From Fasciolopsis buskii (taxonomy: Eukaryota > Platyhelminthes > Trematoda > Plagiorchiida > Fasciolidae), in contig LUCM01008702.1 in NCBI GenBank assembly GCA_008360955.1, positions 97,449 to 161,448 on the forward strand: a DNA stretch of 64,000 nt, read 5' to 3'. Every line of letters begins with the position of its first letter. Within the stretch, counting starts at the first letter, position 1. The translations under genes were made by a program, and so were the position numbers. A model generated the notes under the pieces. It saw only the letters and a program-made list of their open reading frames with translations. It did not search any database and was not told where the DNA came from. This document shows, piece after piece, positions 38,197 to 51,500 of the stretch.

Positions 38197-38499
38197 ATGG
38201 TTCGGAATGACTTTTGTTCAAAAAACCGTAGGGTTTCTCAGCATGGACTGGGATTCCGTATTGCTGCACCTCAACGATCTTATCCATCTAAAAGAGGCAA
38301 TTGTGCTGGCTGGCAGTCAGCCCTTAAATGCACCCTTCCAACCAAGATGTCCATTCCGGCATTGTCGAGTACCAATATCTACTCTCTGTTTACGAAAATG
38401 TCGGATCTGTCCCTCACACTTCAATCACCGATCCATGTTCACACTTGTGTCATCTGCATACAAGAATCGTGGCTGAACCCGGATATCGCTGATTCACTC
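38197..38499 (+). mobile_element. non-LTR retrotransposon ORF2 start (endonuclease N-terminus)
   Basis: The plus frame is open from 38197 into the sequence gap. Its last ~45 codons read TNIYSLFTKMSDL.. and ICIQESWLNPDIADSL. This matches the opening of APE-type endonucleases in CR1/Jockey-like LINEs: the N-x-x-SL..K..L motif, then the I.(Q)ETWL/ESWL motif carrying the catalytic glutamate. The preceding residues (QHGLGFRIAAPQRSYP..) look like the variable linker before the endonuclease. The endonuclease interior is lost in the run of N. Clade assignment is uncertain. Confidence 0.7.
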
Positions 38500-39335
38500 N
38501 NNNNNNNNNNNNNNNNNNNNNNNNNNNNNNNNNNNNNNNNNNNNNNNNNNNNNNNNNNNNNNNNNNNNNNNNNNNNNNNNNNNNNNNNNNNNNNNNNNNN
38601 NNNNNNNNNNNNNNNNNNNNNNNNNNNNNNNNNNNNNNNNNNNNNNNNNNNNNNNNNNNNNNNNNNNNNNNNNNNNNNNNNNNNNNNNNNNNNNNNNNNN
38701 NNNNNNNNNNNNNNNNNNNNNNNNNNNNNNNNNNNNNNNNNNNNNNNNNNNNNNNNNNNNNNNNNNNNNNNNNNNNNNNNNNNNNNNNNNNNNNNNNNNN
38801 NNNNNNNNNNNNNNNNNNNNNNNNNNNNNNNNNNNNNNNNNNNNNNNNNNNNNNNNNNNNNNNNNNNNNNNNNNNNNNNNNNNNNNNNNNNNNNNNNNNN
38901 NNNNNNNNNNNNNNNNNNNNNNNNNNNNNNNNNNNNNNNNNNNNNNNNNNNNNNNNNNNNNNNNNNNNNNNNNNNNNNNNNNNNNNNNNNNNNNNNNNNN
39001 NNNNNNNNNNNNNNNNNNNNNNNNNNNNNNNNNNNNNNNNNNNNNNNNNNNNNNNNNNNNNNNNNNNNNNNNNNNNNNNNNNNNNNNNNNNNNNNNNNNN
39101 NNNNNNNNNNNNNNNNNNNNNNNNNNNNNNNNNNNNNNNNNNNNNNNNNNNNNNNNNNNNNNNNNNNNNNNNNNNNNNNNNNNNNNNNNNNNNNNNNNNN
39201 NNNNNNNNNNNNNNNNNNNNNNNNNNNNNNNNNNNNNNNNNNNNNNNNNNNNNNNNNNNNNNNNNNNNNNNNNNNNNNNNNNNNNNNNNNNNNNNNNNNN
39301 NNNNNNNNNNNNNNNNNNNNNNNNNNNNNNNNNNN
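38500..39335. other. assembly gap (836 N)
   Basis: An unbroken run of N. It interrupts a LINE, which is typical of a repeat that short reads could not bridge. The gap length is likely an estimate, so frames across it cannot be compared. Confidence 0.99.
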
Positions 39336-39337
39336 TA

Positions 39338-39535
39338 ACATGGCTGTATGATTACTGTACTAATCGAACCCAGTGCACACGAATGGATGGTAAAACTTCA
39401 AAACCGTTGACTAACAACTCAGGCGTGCTACAGTGTGCTGTTCGCAAGTGGACTTCTCACTTTTCTACCTACATGTGTAAAGAATCCTCCTACGGTTTTC
39501 ATTTCAAATCCAGGAGCTTTGACACTACAGTGTGA
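39338..39535 (+). mobile_element. decayed reverse-transcriptase fragment of the LINE
   Basis: Right after the gap, a 65-codon frame reads TWLYDYCTNRTQC..DGKTS and then NNSGVLQCAV before a TGA at 39533. This is the segment before the catalytic site in LINE reverse transcriptases (L..R.Q.V...G..S....SGVPQGSVLGP), with the usual GVPQG changed to GVLQC. The catalytic FADD box is absent, since sequence between here and the thumb region is deleted. The copy is dead. Confidence 0.65.
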
Positions 39536-39664
39536 AATAAATCACCATCTCGCGATTTGTATACCAATGCGTTTTCACTCCTTCTTTACTGTTCTTTTGT
39601 TACTTTTCCAGTTTTACTTTGAAAACTTTAAAATTGTTCGCCGGGGCTACCAATTATTAGCCGT

Positions 39665-40077
39665 GTGTCCTTTGTGTCAGTAACTGGATTGCCCCCTAAG
39701 CTATATGATCAACGCTTATCATCATGTGAGAAATTTACTCACAGAATTCTTTTACATCCCACGCACCGTCTACACAATGATCTTTCAAGGCGCTGCTCTC
39801 CTATTTCTACACCATCTGCTTCTATTTCTATACCGTCCAGAATCAATATCTATAGGAACTCCACTGTCCCATATTTAGCACGAATTTTGACAAACCATGA
39901 CCGGATTTCAGCCGAATTCCTGAGAACCCCATCACAATGTGCTACGATTATTCCTCGATAAATATATTTTTATTTTATTTATTTTTTTCCTATTTTATTT
40001 TTGCCCTCACATTTTTTAAATGAAATGGGACATTATTGACTGTGCGCAAAATTCGATACAATACAAAACAATACAAT
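39665..40077 (+). mobile_element. LINE ORF2 C-terminus and 3' tail
   Basis: The frame 39665-39961 reads TGLPPKLYDQRLSSCEKFTH, HPTHRLHNDLSRRC.., then RINIYRNSTVPYLARIL. This matches the C-terminal region of LINE ORF2 (..LP....RR....F..KIL..P.H.LH..L.., then N..VP.A...LN). It is in the same frame as the RT fragment. The stop (TAA at 39959-39961) is followed by an AT-rich 3' UTR and a tail of ATACAA-type units (about 40053-40077), as expected at a LINE 3' end. With the endonuclease start and RT fragment it makes one plus-strand element, about 38.2-40.08 kb. Confidence 0.7.
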
Positions 40078-40080
40078 GGA

Positions 40081-43000
40081 CTTTTTAATAAATGCTGCTT
40101 CTCCGGCAGAATTTGGTCAGATGTATATTCTTCCTTTGCCTCAGTAACAGATTCTTGGCTTGCTTACTATGCAGTGATGTTATACCGCGTCAGACTTGAG
40201 ACGCGGGATTGAAAAGCTTAGGTTCATTACACAATAAAGCTAATTTGGCAGCCATAGTCATTCAGTTTTCCTTTTTTACCAAAACAATGCATGGTGGTAT
40301 GCAGATTGATGCCCTTACTCTTCCGAAACTGTGGACGAGCTTGTTCAAGGAAAACGCCTGATTGTCAGTTAGTCCTTCGAGAAATTATCTGCGCCTTTCG
40401 GAATATTGGTGAATTACGCAGTCCATCAGAAATACTCGAACTGATAGCGCATTAAACCAAATGATTGAACTTACAGTATGTTGTAACCAGTGCACAGCTA
40501 GCCATCTCAGACAAATTGCCTTGTATGTGATGTACAATTTCGTCAGCGTAAGCTTTCGATGCGGCTGAATCCCGCTTGACTTCTGAATTTCCCGCGCTTT
40601 CGTGGTAAACTGGGAGACACATTGAAAATCACGCTGAGCAAAGAAGCATGCATGTAGGACTAAACCTAAAATATTGTATGGTTGATGAGTTTTAAGCACT
40701 TGCAAATGGTTTCAAGTGGTTTACATTTGGTTTATCTCATCTGAAACATAACTGTGATTATCTTTGACTCTCTGGCCCCGTCGTTTTTACTGTTTGAATG
40801 AAACGTTTCCCCGTCACTCGAAATAAATCAAACAAATCTTAGTGAAATCTGTAGCACGATGACTAAGTGCTTCGAGTTTTCAGGCAGTCTTCACACAAAT
40901 GTAATCGTGCTATGTGAACTGCTAGAGTTTCCGACTTGACCAATCGTCTTCCGATAGTATAACCCAGTTTGATGCCATCGGTGTACGTCACTGTCGCAAA
41001 CAGAAGGGAATATTTAGAAATCCGGAATGAAATTATTAACAGAAAGAAGATAGATCTAGAATACCTTCTTACTCTTAACAGTTGAACTGAAGAGACTGAA
41101 CTTATTGCAGTCATTGAACGGAAACATTTGTATTCCTTTTGTGTGGAACAGCATGCTTTAGATTAGTCAATCAATTTTAAGCAGCTGACTGTTCCAAATT
41201 CTCACTGATATCACTGGTGGGAGACGTGCATAATACGTCAATAGGCCACGTTTCAGCATACGTTTACATATAGTTTGTCCCAAGGTCGTTTGCTGGACAA
41301 ATACTGGTGCTGATAATTCAGCCTCCAGCATACGCTGATTACTGACATCGCTTTTTTCAGTAGGCTTTTTGGCATCCTGATTGGTCGAATGTGACAGGCG
41401 AGGAGTATTTGTCACTGCATCTGTTCAGCCTGTAGCACTAGCAGAAAGATGACCTGTTCTCAGGTGGGTTTTGCACTTATCGATGATGACTTCCACAGAA
41501 GTTCTGCTTGGAAATTTATCACCGTGCAATAGCCAATTTTAGTAATTTACAGAATACTGTCAGATTTGAGAGGAAGATGTGATTTGAGGGTGATCCGACG
41601 ATTTGCAAGTATTTCAGTACCCTCGATTAGTTTTACGGCATCCGCTCAATCGAACGCAAGTCACGCATGTGGCTAGCCTTTTAATCATTAGTTACTGTCA
41701 GCCAAACTAACTGTTACTGAGAATGTTGTACATATACTGGCACCGTAATCGTCCGTTTCGTCCACGGAAGTGACGAGAAATGATTGGAAATACTACCAAA
41801 TTTGATAAAGCATCTGTCATTGCACTGAAGTTTTATAGTGCTTTCTTATGTTCAATATATCGTCGAACCTGTTGAAGTTCCATAAATCTACTCTGCAGTG
41901 TCAGTCAGAAACCAATGGTCTGCACTTCTCTATGATGACCTGATTCAAAACTGAAACATGTCTTTAGGTTTACTATAGATCTGACGAATCTCTTGCTGAA
42001 CAGGATTTAGACGTGAGAAATGACGTAACCGTCAGACATTTCAAAAGGGGACAACAGTTCACATTAGCCATAGACTAAATGGTTGCCTCGTAAAACAAAT
42101 TAATAGTTGATAGTAAATCTGGGAGAGAAAGCGCATTCATTTTCCCTCAGTTAGACTGACTATTTTCCATTTAAAGTAAAACAGCACTTCGCCACTGAAT
42201 TGATAGCATAATTAGGTCACTCTGAGGTCGTGGTTGATAAGCAATGTACCCCGATGAGTGCAGAATCTCATTTTACTTATTTTCATTTGGTTCTGAAAAA
42301 AGCCGGAATTCGCATTCACTATTCAAACGCAGTTTGTAATGATTGGTGAGCATTCAACGTGGTTCACAAAATCGCAACCATTGGTAATCTATACCCAAGG
42401 TCGGTCAAAAAGCAGTGCATCACCTAAAACTTTGAATCAGCAACACCTTACTAAAAATCAAAATGTCAGTGTTTTACTCTGAAACTTCCCTTTCCTCACG
42501 CTAATGGATTCAAAAATGAGCATAGAATGTTCGCACTGCTTGAAGTTGGTAACTAAAACCGTACCCATGGTCCTCGTAAAGTTCTTTCACATATCGGGCG
42601 ACAAGAAGTATTTTAATTTCGAAAGAATCGCGCGCTGGAATCGACGAAAGTTTTCCACTGCACAAAACATCTCATGAAAGTACTGAAGTAGATGTAATTT
42701 CAGACCTTTAGTAACGAGGCCGCTGTACTTGTAGAAACAAACTTTGAGGACTCTTGCATGCATTTCACATAACAAAATGAATTACAAAACTGTAAGTGCA
42801 CTTGAAAGCGTAAAGGAAGGGTTGCACTCATTAAGCCAAATGGTCAGTCAATGGATAATAAATGAGTACCGTGGGCGATAAATTAACGCAACAACTCAGT
42901 ACTCGCGAACTGTCTTAGGGCTCGTGATGTATGAAATATGCCACTGTCCAACCAGCAGTCAACGGTGAAAAATGTGTAGACCAACGTGGTACATATTGCA

Positions 43001-45344
43001 GCCGTGATTGCTCCAAGGCATCTGACCACCTATCCATCCCGTTGGTTGATTATGAATATTGTCTGGCCAGGTAATGACTATTGATTTCAGCTACTGCTGA
43101 CTGAGAGAAGGTGCGGGTCGTTTCTATCTGTCTAACTACACCTCGCTCTGTTTGACGTTTCTGCTTTCCCAGACGACGTGTATGTTTAGACTCTTCTGCG
43201 CAGAAATTATAAAGATGTTTTCTCTAACGTGGATGTTTTAGCGGTCACTTGAAACATTAACAAATTCCCATATTTTGCTTTGTTAACTTTTGCAAAAACC
43301 AACTAGAATCGAAATATCTATCCATGGAAAACGCTGAGCGTTTTTAGGTGTAATAGAAACTATCAACTGTGTAATGTGACAAAGAGATGACCAAAATAAA
43401 ATTTAAGTTTTGTGGTTGGAAACAGCATGGTTGAATAGATGTAGCTTAATTTTGATTGCAATTCGTAAAAGTACTAATTAAAAGGTGATAATCACGTTTG
43501 GAACCTTACAGCGACCCATCCATGAGCCAGTGAAGATTGCACAGAGCGAAACAGATAACACTCCAGTAAGTCTTAGCCAAACTGGAACCAGTTCGTAAAA
43601 GCATTTTAAAAGAACTTTCGCGACTCATCTAACCTCAAGGAGGAAGTCGAGGAAACGACAGATATTTTTCGCCGCGCACAAACGTTCCAGGGACATCGCT
43701 TAACAATTTCTTTTGCACCTTTAGTGGAATCAATAATCCATCCATAAATCTTATACGAAAAGGCTTAAGAGGTATCCCTCTTAGGTGTACATTCGATGTG
43801 CACCTTTTGTTCGATAGAAATTATGGTCGCTATGGCTTCGCCATTAATTTCGGTCATTGCATCTCAAGTATGTCGAAAGATGTAGATTCACTGATAACGC
43901 GTTCCCAGAAGTAGTGAAACGAACACCACCCCGCAGTTCGCAAGTTCAACAACCATTTAATCCTCTCCATTTGCGCTAGAATTCGTCGGCAACGATAAAC
44001 TTCCCTTGCTGAATCTGATCAACAAAGAAGGTCCGACAGATGACACTGCTTAGCACAGGATGTATGCTTGAAACGTATGCATAACGGTATACCTATTTAC
44101 AAAGTATCGCACACATGAAGCTTATATTGAACTTCATTCAAAGTTCCGCAGTTCCCGTAAGAAACATTTGCTAAAGACAATCTGACAGTCAACGAAAACG
44201 ACGGTCCTCACAGCCACCTAATGGAAATTGACCTAGTTAAACCCAAACCAATACTGTTTCTGAGGTTCCTGAAGATGGCATTTTGATTACAGCTTGCATA
44301 TTCCTTACTAACTGCACCGGATTAGTGGGTAACAAATAAAACGAAGACCATTTATCTAAGCCGGCTGTCTTGATGGCCATTGCGGTGTGCACCTTTCAGT
44401 CTGTCGTACTGATTTAGTGGTGAATGAGTTGTTGCTAGCTGATATGCATACTGGGTTGCAGCTCACGTTGGTTTTTCTCTGCTGTTCAGATGAGGTAAGC
44501 AAACCTTCGAAAATTGATGTCCCAGTATTGATTTCGCCAACAGTTCACTAAAATAACATGCACTTAGCACAAATGAAAGGTAAGACAACAGTTCCACTGA
44601 ACTTAGGAATGCTGTCCACGACTCCCGAAAATCGGTCATCACAATGGCATGGAATTTACTTCCCGAACGGTTAACGGAGTGTCTGCCAATCAATCCAAGA
44701 TCGTACATCTGCAAATCCTAGGGACAGCGAGCGCTATAAACAGTTGCTCATTTGGGCCCAAATTTAGCAAATATAAGACTAACCCAGAGGTTTCGAACAC
44801 CACGGACCGAAATGGATCATCATCCAGTACCCTGTAACTAGAAGTACATCGTCGAGAAAACATAGCCACACTTACTACTAGGAGCATGTCGTTTGGGCTT
44901 GTGCATCTGTGCATTTCTCAATCGGCTTATGAAGACCATATTCCTCGCTGTTTTGGATGCGTTCCAAAACCATTCAAACCAATCGCTAGGGGTAATTCAG
45001 CAGATTACTTTCACGCAAGCATTTTAGCAGTTTGTTGAACCCACTTATGAATGAGGTTATGCGTTTAAACACCCAATGTATTACATAAGAATGAGCGCTT
45101 TACCTCCACTTCTAGTCACCAAACCAACCAATGGTTCTAATAGTGTACAGCCATCTCACCAAAGTTCCAGGGGGCTTCCCACAGAATGGTGGGTTCAAAG
45201 TTAGCAAATACTACAGCTCAGGACTCTCAACCTGCTGTTGTCCAGGAGTATTGCATGTTCATTAATTTTCATTCAAGCATCGTTGCCTTTAATTTAGCGG
45301 TTGTTTGTCAAAATAATTCCAAGATATTTACTTTCAGAATCACC
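40081..45344. other. non-coding, nothing recognised
   Basis: Only chance-length frames occur (40385-40705, 40863-41114, 41167-41415, all minus), with no motif. There are no clear repeats. Confidence 0.4.
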
Positions 45345-45500
45345 TTTGAATCTTGTCTCTCCCGGTTTGTTATGCGTGTAATTTCAAGCACTCGAGCTTT
45401 GCACAACAGGGCAGCTGATTGGAATAAGTTACCAAATAGTATAGCTCATTAGGAACCTACACTATGCGAAATGCTACAGTTTTCACGAATTTTGTCCGAC
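45345..45500 (+). mobile_element. LINE 3'-end remnant
   Basis: The plus frame reads ..FVMRVISSTRALHNRAAD, then WNKLPNSIAH, a TAG, and in the same frame EPTLCEMLQFSRIL. The (F..R)...N...DWN.LP..I......F...L pattern is the classic C-terminal block of CR1/Jockey-like LINE ORF2 proteins, here with one in-frame stop. I see no upstream RT domain, so it is a 5'-truncated, decayed copy of a family different from the one at 39.7 kb. Confidence 0.5.
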
Positions 45501-48500
45501 GGAAAACCATCTGCAATCAAAAGCATTGAAAAGCCTTATCCACTTCGATTCATGTGGACTGATATTTTCAATGGTCTCCTGGTCAAACAGCTCGTTCTCG
45601 GCGGATCATTATTCCGGTTCGATGACGCATTGAGTATTTCGGTCGAGTATTTTTGTTTTTACTGCCAATTTTGCCATGGTTATCGTTCTTTTATGGATCT
45701 ACGCACAAGATGGCTCAAAATGCACGCGAGCATGTGCTTCTTTGCCGACGAGCAACCAACAATGAACGTTCATGCTGGTCAAAATGACCCGGGGGATGAG
45801 GCTTGATTGCTTGGTAGCCTGAACCATATGAGAGGGGGCAAAATGGCAGTTGGACACACTTACGCACATGGTCACATACACTGTTGCACAGATACGCGGG
45901 TACAGAAGAAGTGCATAGCCTCAACTGGATTAGGACTCGATTAACTTCTCATTCACCCATGCATCTGACCATTCTCGGTTGAGCGGGGCACGCAAGCTAC
46001 ACAAAAATAACGACTAAACAATGAACTGGCAAAACTGGCCGAAGTTCGGTCGGACGGAACGAAGGCGATTTTCGACCATGCAAATTGAAATAATTCACCT
46101 CTGTCTGGTTCGGCGATTAGTCTAGTGTGAAACTACAGATTTCGTGCTTGCCTGAAACCGTTTAATTCATTTACCAATTTTGTTAAAAAAATAAATTTAA
46201 AGCATCAGGAAGTGGATTAGTTGTGAAAATTTGCTCTCAGTATGACAAACACTTCGTCAGCAATAAGGATATAATCTATTCATCTCCTTAAGTGGAACTA
46301 ATTACTCTGTCTACAACGTTAATCTGCAAATGCTCCGCTCCATTTTAACCAGATTTCGTAGGAATATGCAGTCATGCATTGTTTCGTTAACGTAATTCAT
46401 ATTCTTGCCGCTTTCCATTAGGGTTCGACAAAGCAGATTTCTTTCCGGGTTGGTGGCTGCGTTCATTTGAAGGCTGCCTGATGAGGTAGTTAATCAACGC
46501 TGGAAGGATTGAAATGGTGACTTTCAGGTTTGAACACTGCAGTGCTGACCGTCTGAACGTGGATCGTCTTCCTGTGAAAGCAAAAGTGTATACCAATTAT
46601 TAAGCTATAATGTATGATTGTGCATTGGAAACAGCTGTTGCAAACTCACAGTTGTTATTTCCAGTCATAAGCAGCATAAAATGCCAAAAAATGACCCGGA
46701 ATACCGATTCACATGATGCAAAGACTTGAGGGTGACTAAAAGTCTTGCTCAAGGACTCCCAATTGACATTTTTCTTAAAATATCATTAAATTCAGATAAA
46801 CATCAGTGTTAAACCTAAGGCATAATGGAATCACCCGTAAACTCGTTTCGGTCAGTTTAAAAGTGCCAAGGTTTGCATCACCTTTTTGAAAAATACATAC
46901 CAATACCACAGCACTACCTCAAGAAATGGAACCATGACAACAGGAATTTAACCCGACTACATTAACAATCAGGTGATGCGACGTTTAGCAAGAAGCGATT
47001 GTTGGCTAGTCGTGCCTATGCATATGTCCGGTAATTTGTCCAGGCTGACCTAATTATCGGTAGTTAACCGTTTGTCCGGGGGAGGTAGTTGAAGAGGCCA
47101 CGTAAGAGTTCTATTCGGCATTTTGGTGGATAACAGCTAAATTACGGGACGATTTCCACTTGGAACAAATGAACCTTCACTTGGAAAGGAACTGAGTGCT
47201 GATATTTTATGATCGGAAAAATATTACAAAATAAACGTGTGCTGAAAGAGTTATGCTTTGAGTGGTCTCACTGCTCAGCACGATAGGTTGGCTATTCGCG
47301 TCCGGTCGGCGGTTGCATGATACAGCTCTGAATCGATGCCTGATATGAACATGGATTTTTTATGTATGCATATGGGCTGTTCAGGTGGATCACCATCACA
47401 CAGCTCCGAGCTATGATTCGGTTGTAGATAAACAAATAAGTCTCATTAGCCTTGACCGTTTAATCTAAATCAAGCGGGTAGTTGAGTGTTTCCACTTACC
47501 TCCTACTACCTAGCACCGATATAATCACTTTGATCGAGGTTCTTCTCTCAAGCCTACTTAACCTGTCTAGCAGGTGTTAATGAACTCATATGTAGACATA
47601 TAGAATTGACTTCCACGCGATCAGGAAATAGGGAATCGATCGATAGATGGATGGAGTGTGACAATCGGCGGTGAATTATTTGGTCATAATTGCTTTGGGG
47701 TGGCCAGTTGGTGATCAGATTTGCTGTTCGTTTTCTCTGCAACAGTTTGATTTGCTTAAAAGCTATTTTGTCCACTACGCCAGAAGGGAAAAGCTGTTGT
47801 TAGTTGATCTACGTGCGGTGGGAAACAAGCCGGTAGTACCATGGCAATAGACGTCAACAATTATTTTCATTGGGTCTTGCAAAAATGAAAAATTGTAATG
47901 TAATTTGCAACGCATAAGTGTGCTAAGTTTACTGCCTGCTGTACCTCTGCAAAACCACCCGGCTGTCATGCTAAAACTTCATTTATCCCGCTTTAGTCAC
48001 GGCGATCGGTAGTTAACTTGGCCAGCCAGGGTGACTCCACAGTTGCTGTAAAACACTTGAACAGGTCAGTTGAAAGCAATTCGGTTTAGGGATCCTGATT
48101 TTTGCTAAAACGTCGAGTACAGAGAAAGGGATTAAGGGCAGAAATGATTGCGGTCTTTCCTCATGAAAATTGACGGAGTGACGTGGATTATGTATTTATC
48201 AATAACGGCGTTTCTGATGGAAGTGACAATGGGCCGATGATTCAGCTACCAACGGAAATATTTCCTGCGGCTATATTCAAACATGAAAGCGCGAAGAAAG
48301 TTCTCCGCTGGTACTCGAATGGTCAGCTGACTATCACCTCTTTTGTCACCACCGCTCCCGCTAAACACATTTCCATTTAAGGTATCACTTAGTGCAGCAA
48401 TTTTTCGCACCTCGTAATATAAATAATGAGATTCCCATGAATACCGATAATGATTTTGATCCATTTTGCAAACCTCGATTTGTGAACCCAAGAGCTTTTT

Positions 48501-51500
48501 CGGGCATAATATTATAGTGAATAACAGAAGCAATAAATCCGTAGGAGGATTCTAATAACCTCTGTATCCTTGAGACAACTGGGAGCATGTTTACTGCTCA
48601 GTATCACGTCTTCGTGAATCCAGTCAGCTCTGACAGACCTTGGCATTCAGTGCAAACACCACTCAACCATCTGCATCATTCTTATTTGCATAATCTGGAA
48701 ATCACTGGAAACAGACACGGTGTTTGCCTGTGGATGAAACTCCACTCGTAAATACTGTCACTCAAAAATTACAGACGACGGCTGAATAAATTTTGACGGC
48801 TCTAGGACCAGAGTAGAAAACATAAATGGAAAAATCCCAAGGAAAATATAATAAGGAAAATATACTTCACCACCGGTTAGTGGGTTTCAAAATGACAAAA
48901 CGAATATACTAAAATAACCACACGTCCGTCTGTAACAAAGAACTCCAATTACAACAAGGGCCTGTTTTTTAAAATCTTCCCATGGAAATTAGGGTTCTTC
49001 ATCAACCTACTGGCAGAGTTTTTATTATTAGAGATTAGAGGAGCATCTGTTACTTGAATCCATGTCGCGACCAGCGCAGTTGACTCGTTCACTTCATTTG
49101 AAAATTTACTGGGCTTAAACGCATCATCTGACTTTCCTATGATTCCTCTGGTTTTGTATATACAATCGTTACCGTAGCCTGTTTCTGGAACAGTCGGTTT
49201 CCTGTGATTGATTGATGGCAGGCGATGTCTCTTGCGTATTCTGGGTTTAGGCGTATCTCCAAATAGTTGGTCTGTTCTGAGAAATAAGCAAACGTACAAA
49301 AAGGAGTTGCAGTTTAACGGTTACGACCATTCCAGATGTCTACATGAAAGAAAATTTCTGCGCTAAAAAGAACATTTGGTTGACCTGTTGGACAGCATTT
49401 CGTGCACAGACAGGTAGCAATGACTGACTGAGAATTGGCAAAGAATCCATCAAAATTCCTACTCTAATCCCACTATAGTACAGTGATAAACCGAAGTCTG
49501 TTCTGGCGATCACGGTGAGTGTCAGTCCCATTTGGTTTTTCTTGAACGTCGACAAACTCGAACGTATTTCTGCGAAATAAGAAAATCGTAAAATGTCACG
49601 CTACACAGGAACACGGTGTTCGTGAGGATGAAAAGTATGATTGCAACTTCAGTTTTTTAGGTCAGACAAGTCTCACTTGTTAAATATCGTCAGCAAATAA
49701 CTTTGGTCCATATGATTGGCGTTCTGTTTCAACGTGTAAATGTGATTAAACTTTTCAAGCTTGAAGGAGAAAAGATTTGACTAAGTTATTAGTAATCCTC
49801 ATATTTAAAAGTGGGAATGCTCATGAAAGACTTGTGCAATCCTTAGTTCTTTGCTGAACGTCCGCCATCCCATCATACCAATTGCGATCGCGTAAATGTT
49901 GATACTGGGATTCGCACACATGAAGATTCATTCCTCATTGGCCTCCTTTTATTACCGATTTCAGAATGAATCACATGTGAAGTTCATCGAATAATGCAAC
50001 CCAATTACCTATTACCAAGCACTGAACTTTGAAACAGCATGGCACAGTTAGCTAATCGAAAGATTCACGAGCATCATCGGATGTTGTCAGGGTTCGCCTT
50101 GAGATTCAAATACCTTGCGTATTGCTGACTACCCCGATTAAGACATACGCAATGTAAGAAACAATCGGTAGCACAATCAGCAAGGATAACGTTGGTCTTG
50201 CCGAAACTCGTGCAATGTGCGTCATATGAGCAGTTTTCTGTACGGCTGGCAGCAGCATAAAGAAGCAGATACTTCAGTTTGTATTCCTTCTTTCCTGCGA
50301 GAACTGGCGAATCTTTTCAGCAATACACCGTATATTTTGGAAATATCTAGTGAACAAACAGGTTGGAAACTTAGTCGATTTCCCATTTCAGCCACCGTAT
50401 GTATATCACAATCATGACTACTCATGAGCTCTTTTGGAAGAACAAAATGAGGTTAATTCCCAACGATTTGGAGCAGGTTTTGTTAGCAGTCTAGGATCAG
50501 TAAACAGTGAGACCCGATGGGTCTGTTACTGGCCTTCAGTAATTGTTTGATCATTTTGATGTGTCATACAGATGAAGTTGCTTTCGCTTCATTTTTCAAA
50601 GAGTTTTAGGATTACTAGGTCGGTAACCATTGGTTAGGTACATTCTTTAATTTTCACGTAAAGAGGAGAAATATATTTCGGATGGAATTGAGATTTAAGC
50701 CGGAGTATGATTTTATATGAAGCATATCCTCCATCCAAGAGTACTTTTACCCGATTTGCATCTGACTGAAGAAAAACCACTCTACTCAGGAAAACAAATA
50801 TGCTAACTTCTGCTAGGGCGAAATATAGAAATTCCTTCATAAACGCTGGAGTGTTGTTATATTGGCAACTTTCTTAGAATGAAGGGAATATCTCCACAAC
50901 CATAAAGACAACATTCCCTAAATGAAGAGCACATCCCTTTTCGATTCGTTGGTAAGGATTTTTCTAATGATATTTGTGTGAGAATGAACAATCTGGAGGT
51001 GATTAAAAAAGTGGGACAAACTTTCCGAAGAATTTCTCTGTGGGACTGTCCATGTATTAAATGTATTTTAGGCCATCATATGCCATGGACCCAATGACAA
51101 AATAAGCGGTTACTTCGACTGATGGGCTCGGCATTTCTCATTATTGTGCGGTTTAATTACCTTTCCTACTTTGTTGTGCGACTGGTTCATGCTAGATATC
51201 TGGTGAAACTTGGAGCGTTCAAATAATATCCAAGTCTATCTGGACGACGGTGCGTGAAATGTTGATAATATTCTGCCACAGTATTGGAGTGGAGAACTTT
51301 TACCGTCAAAGTTTAATGTGAATATAAGTAACTTTGTGGTTACTTTCGGATGCAATTGATTTCACCGAAGAAAATTATGCTCTTGGCATAATGTTTGTTT
51401 AACATGATGTGAATTGTGGCCTTATTAGCTTTGAAACGCTGGAAAAGTTTAAGCACAAAATTGTAAATCCACCAATGTTTTGAAGTCAGTTCGTTATCCC

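Noticed and set aside
38197..39351. 384-codon and 300-codon frames across the gap
   Set aside because: Most of their length is N. Only the first ~100 codons of the plus frame are real sequence, and the join after the gap is arbitrary.
41750..41785. Minus-strand GGACGAAACGG, resembling the 3' half of a SINE hammerhead
   Set aside because: There is no CTGANGA upstream and no SINE head or tail nearby.
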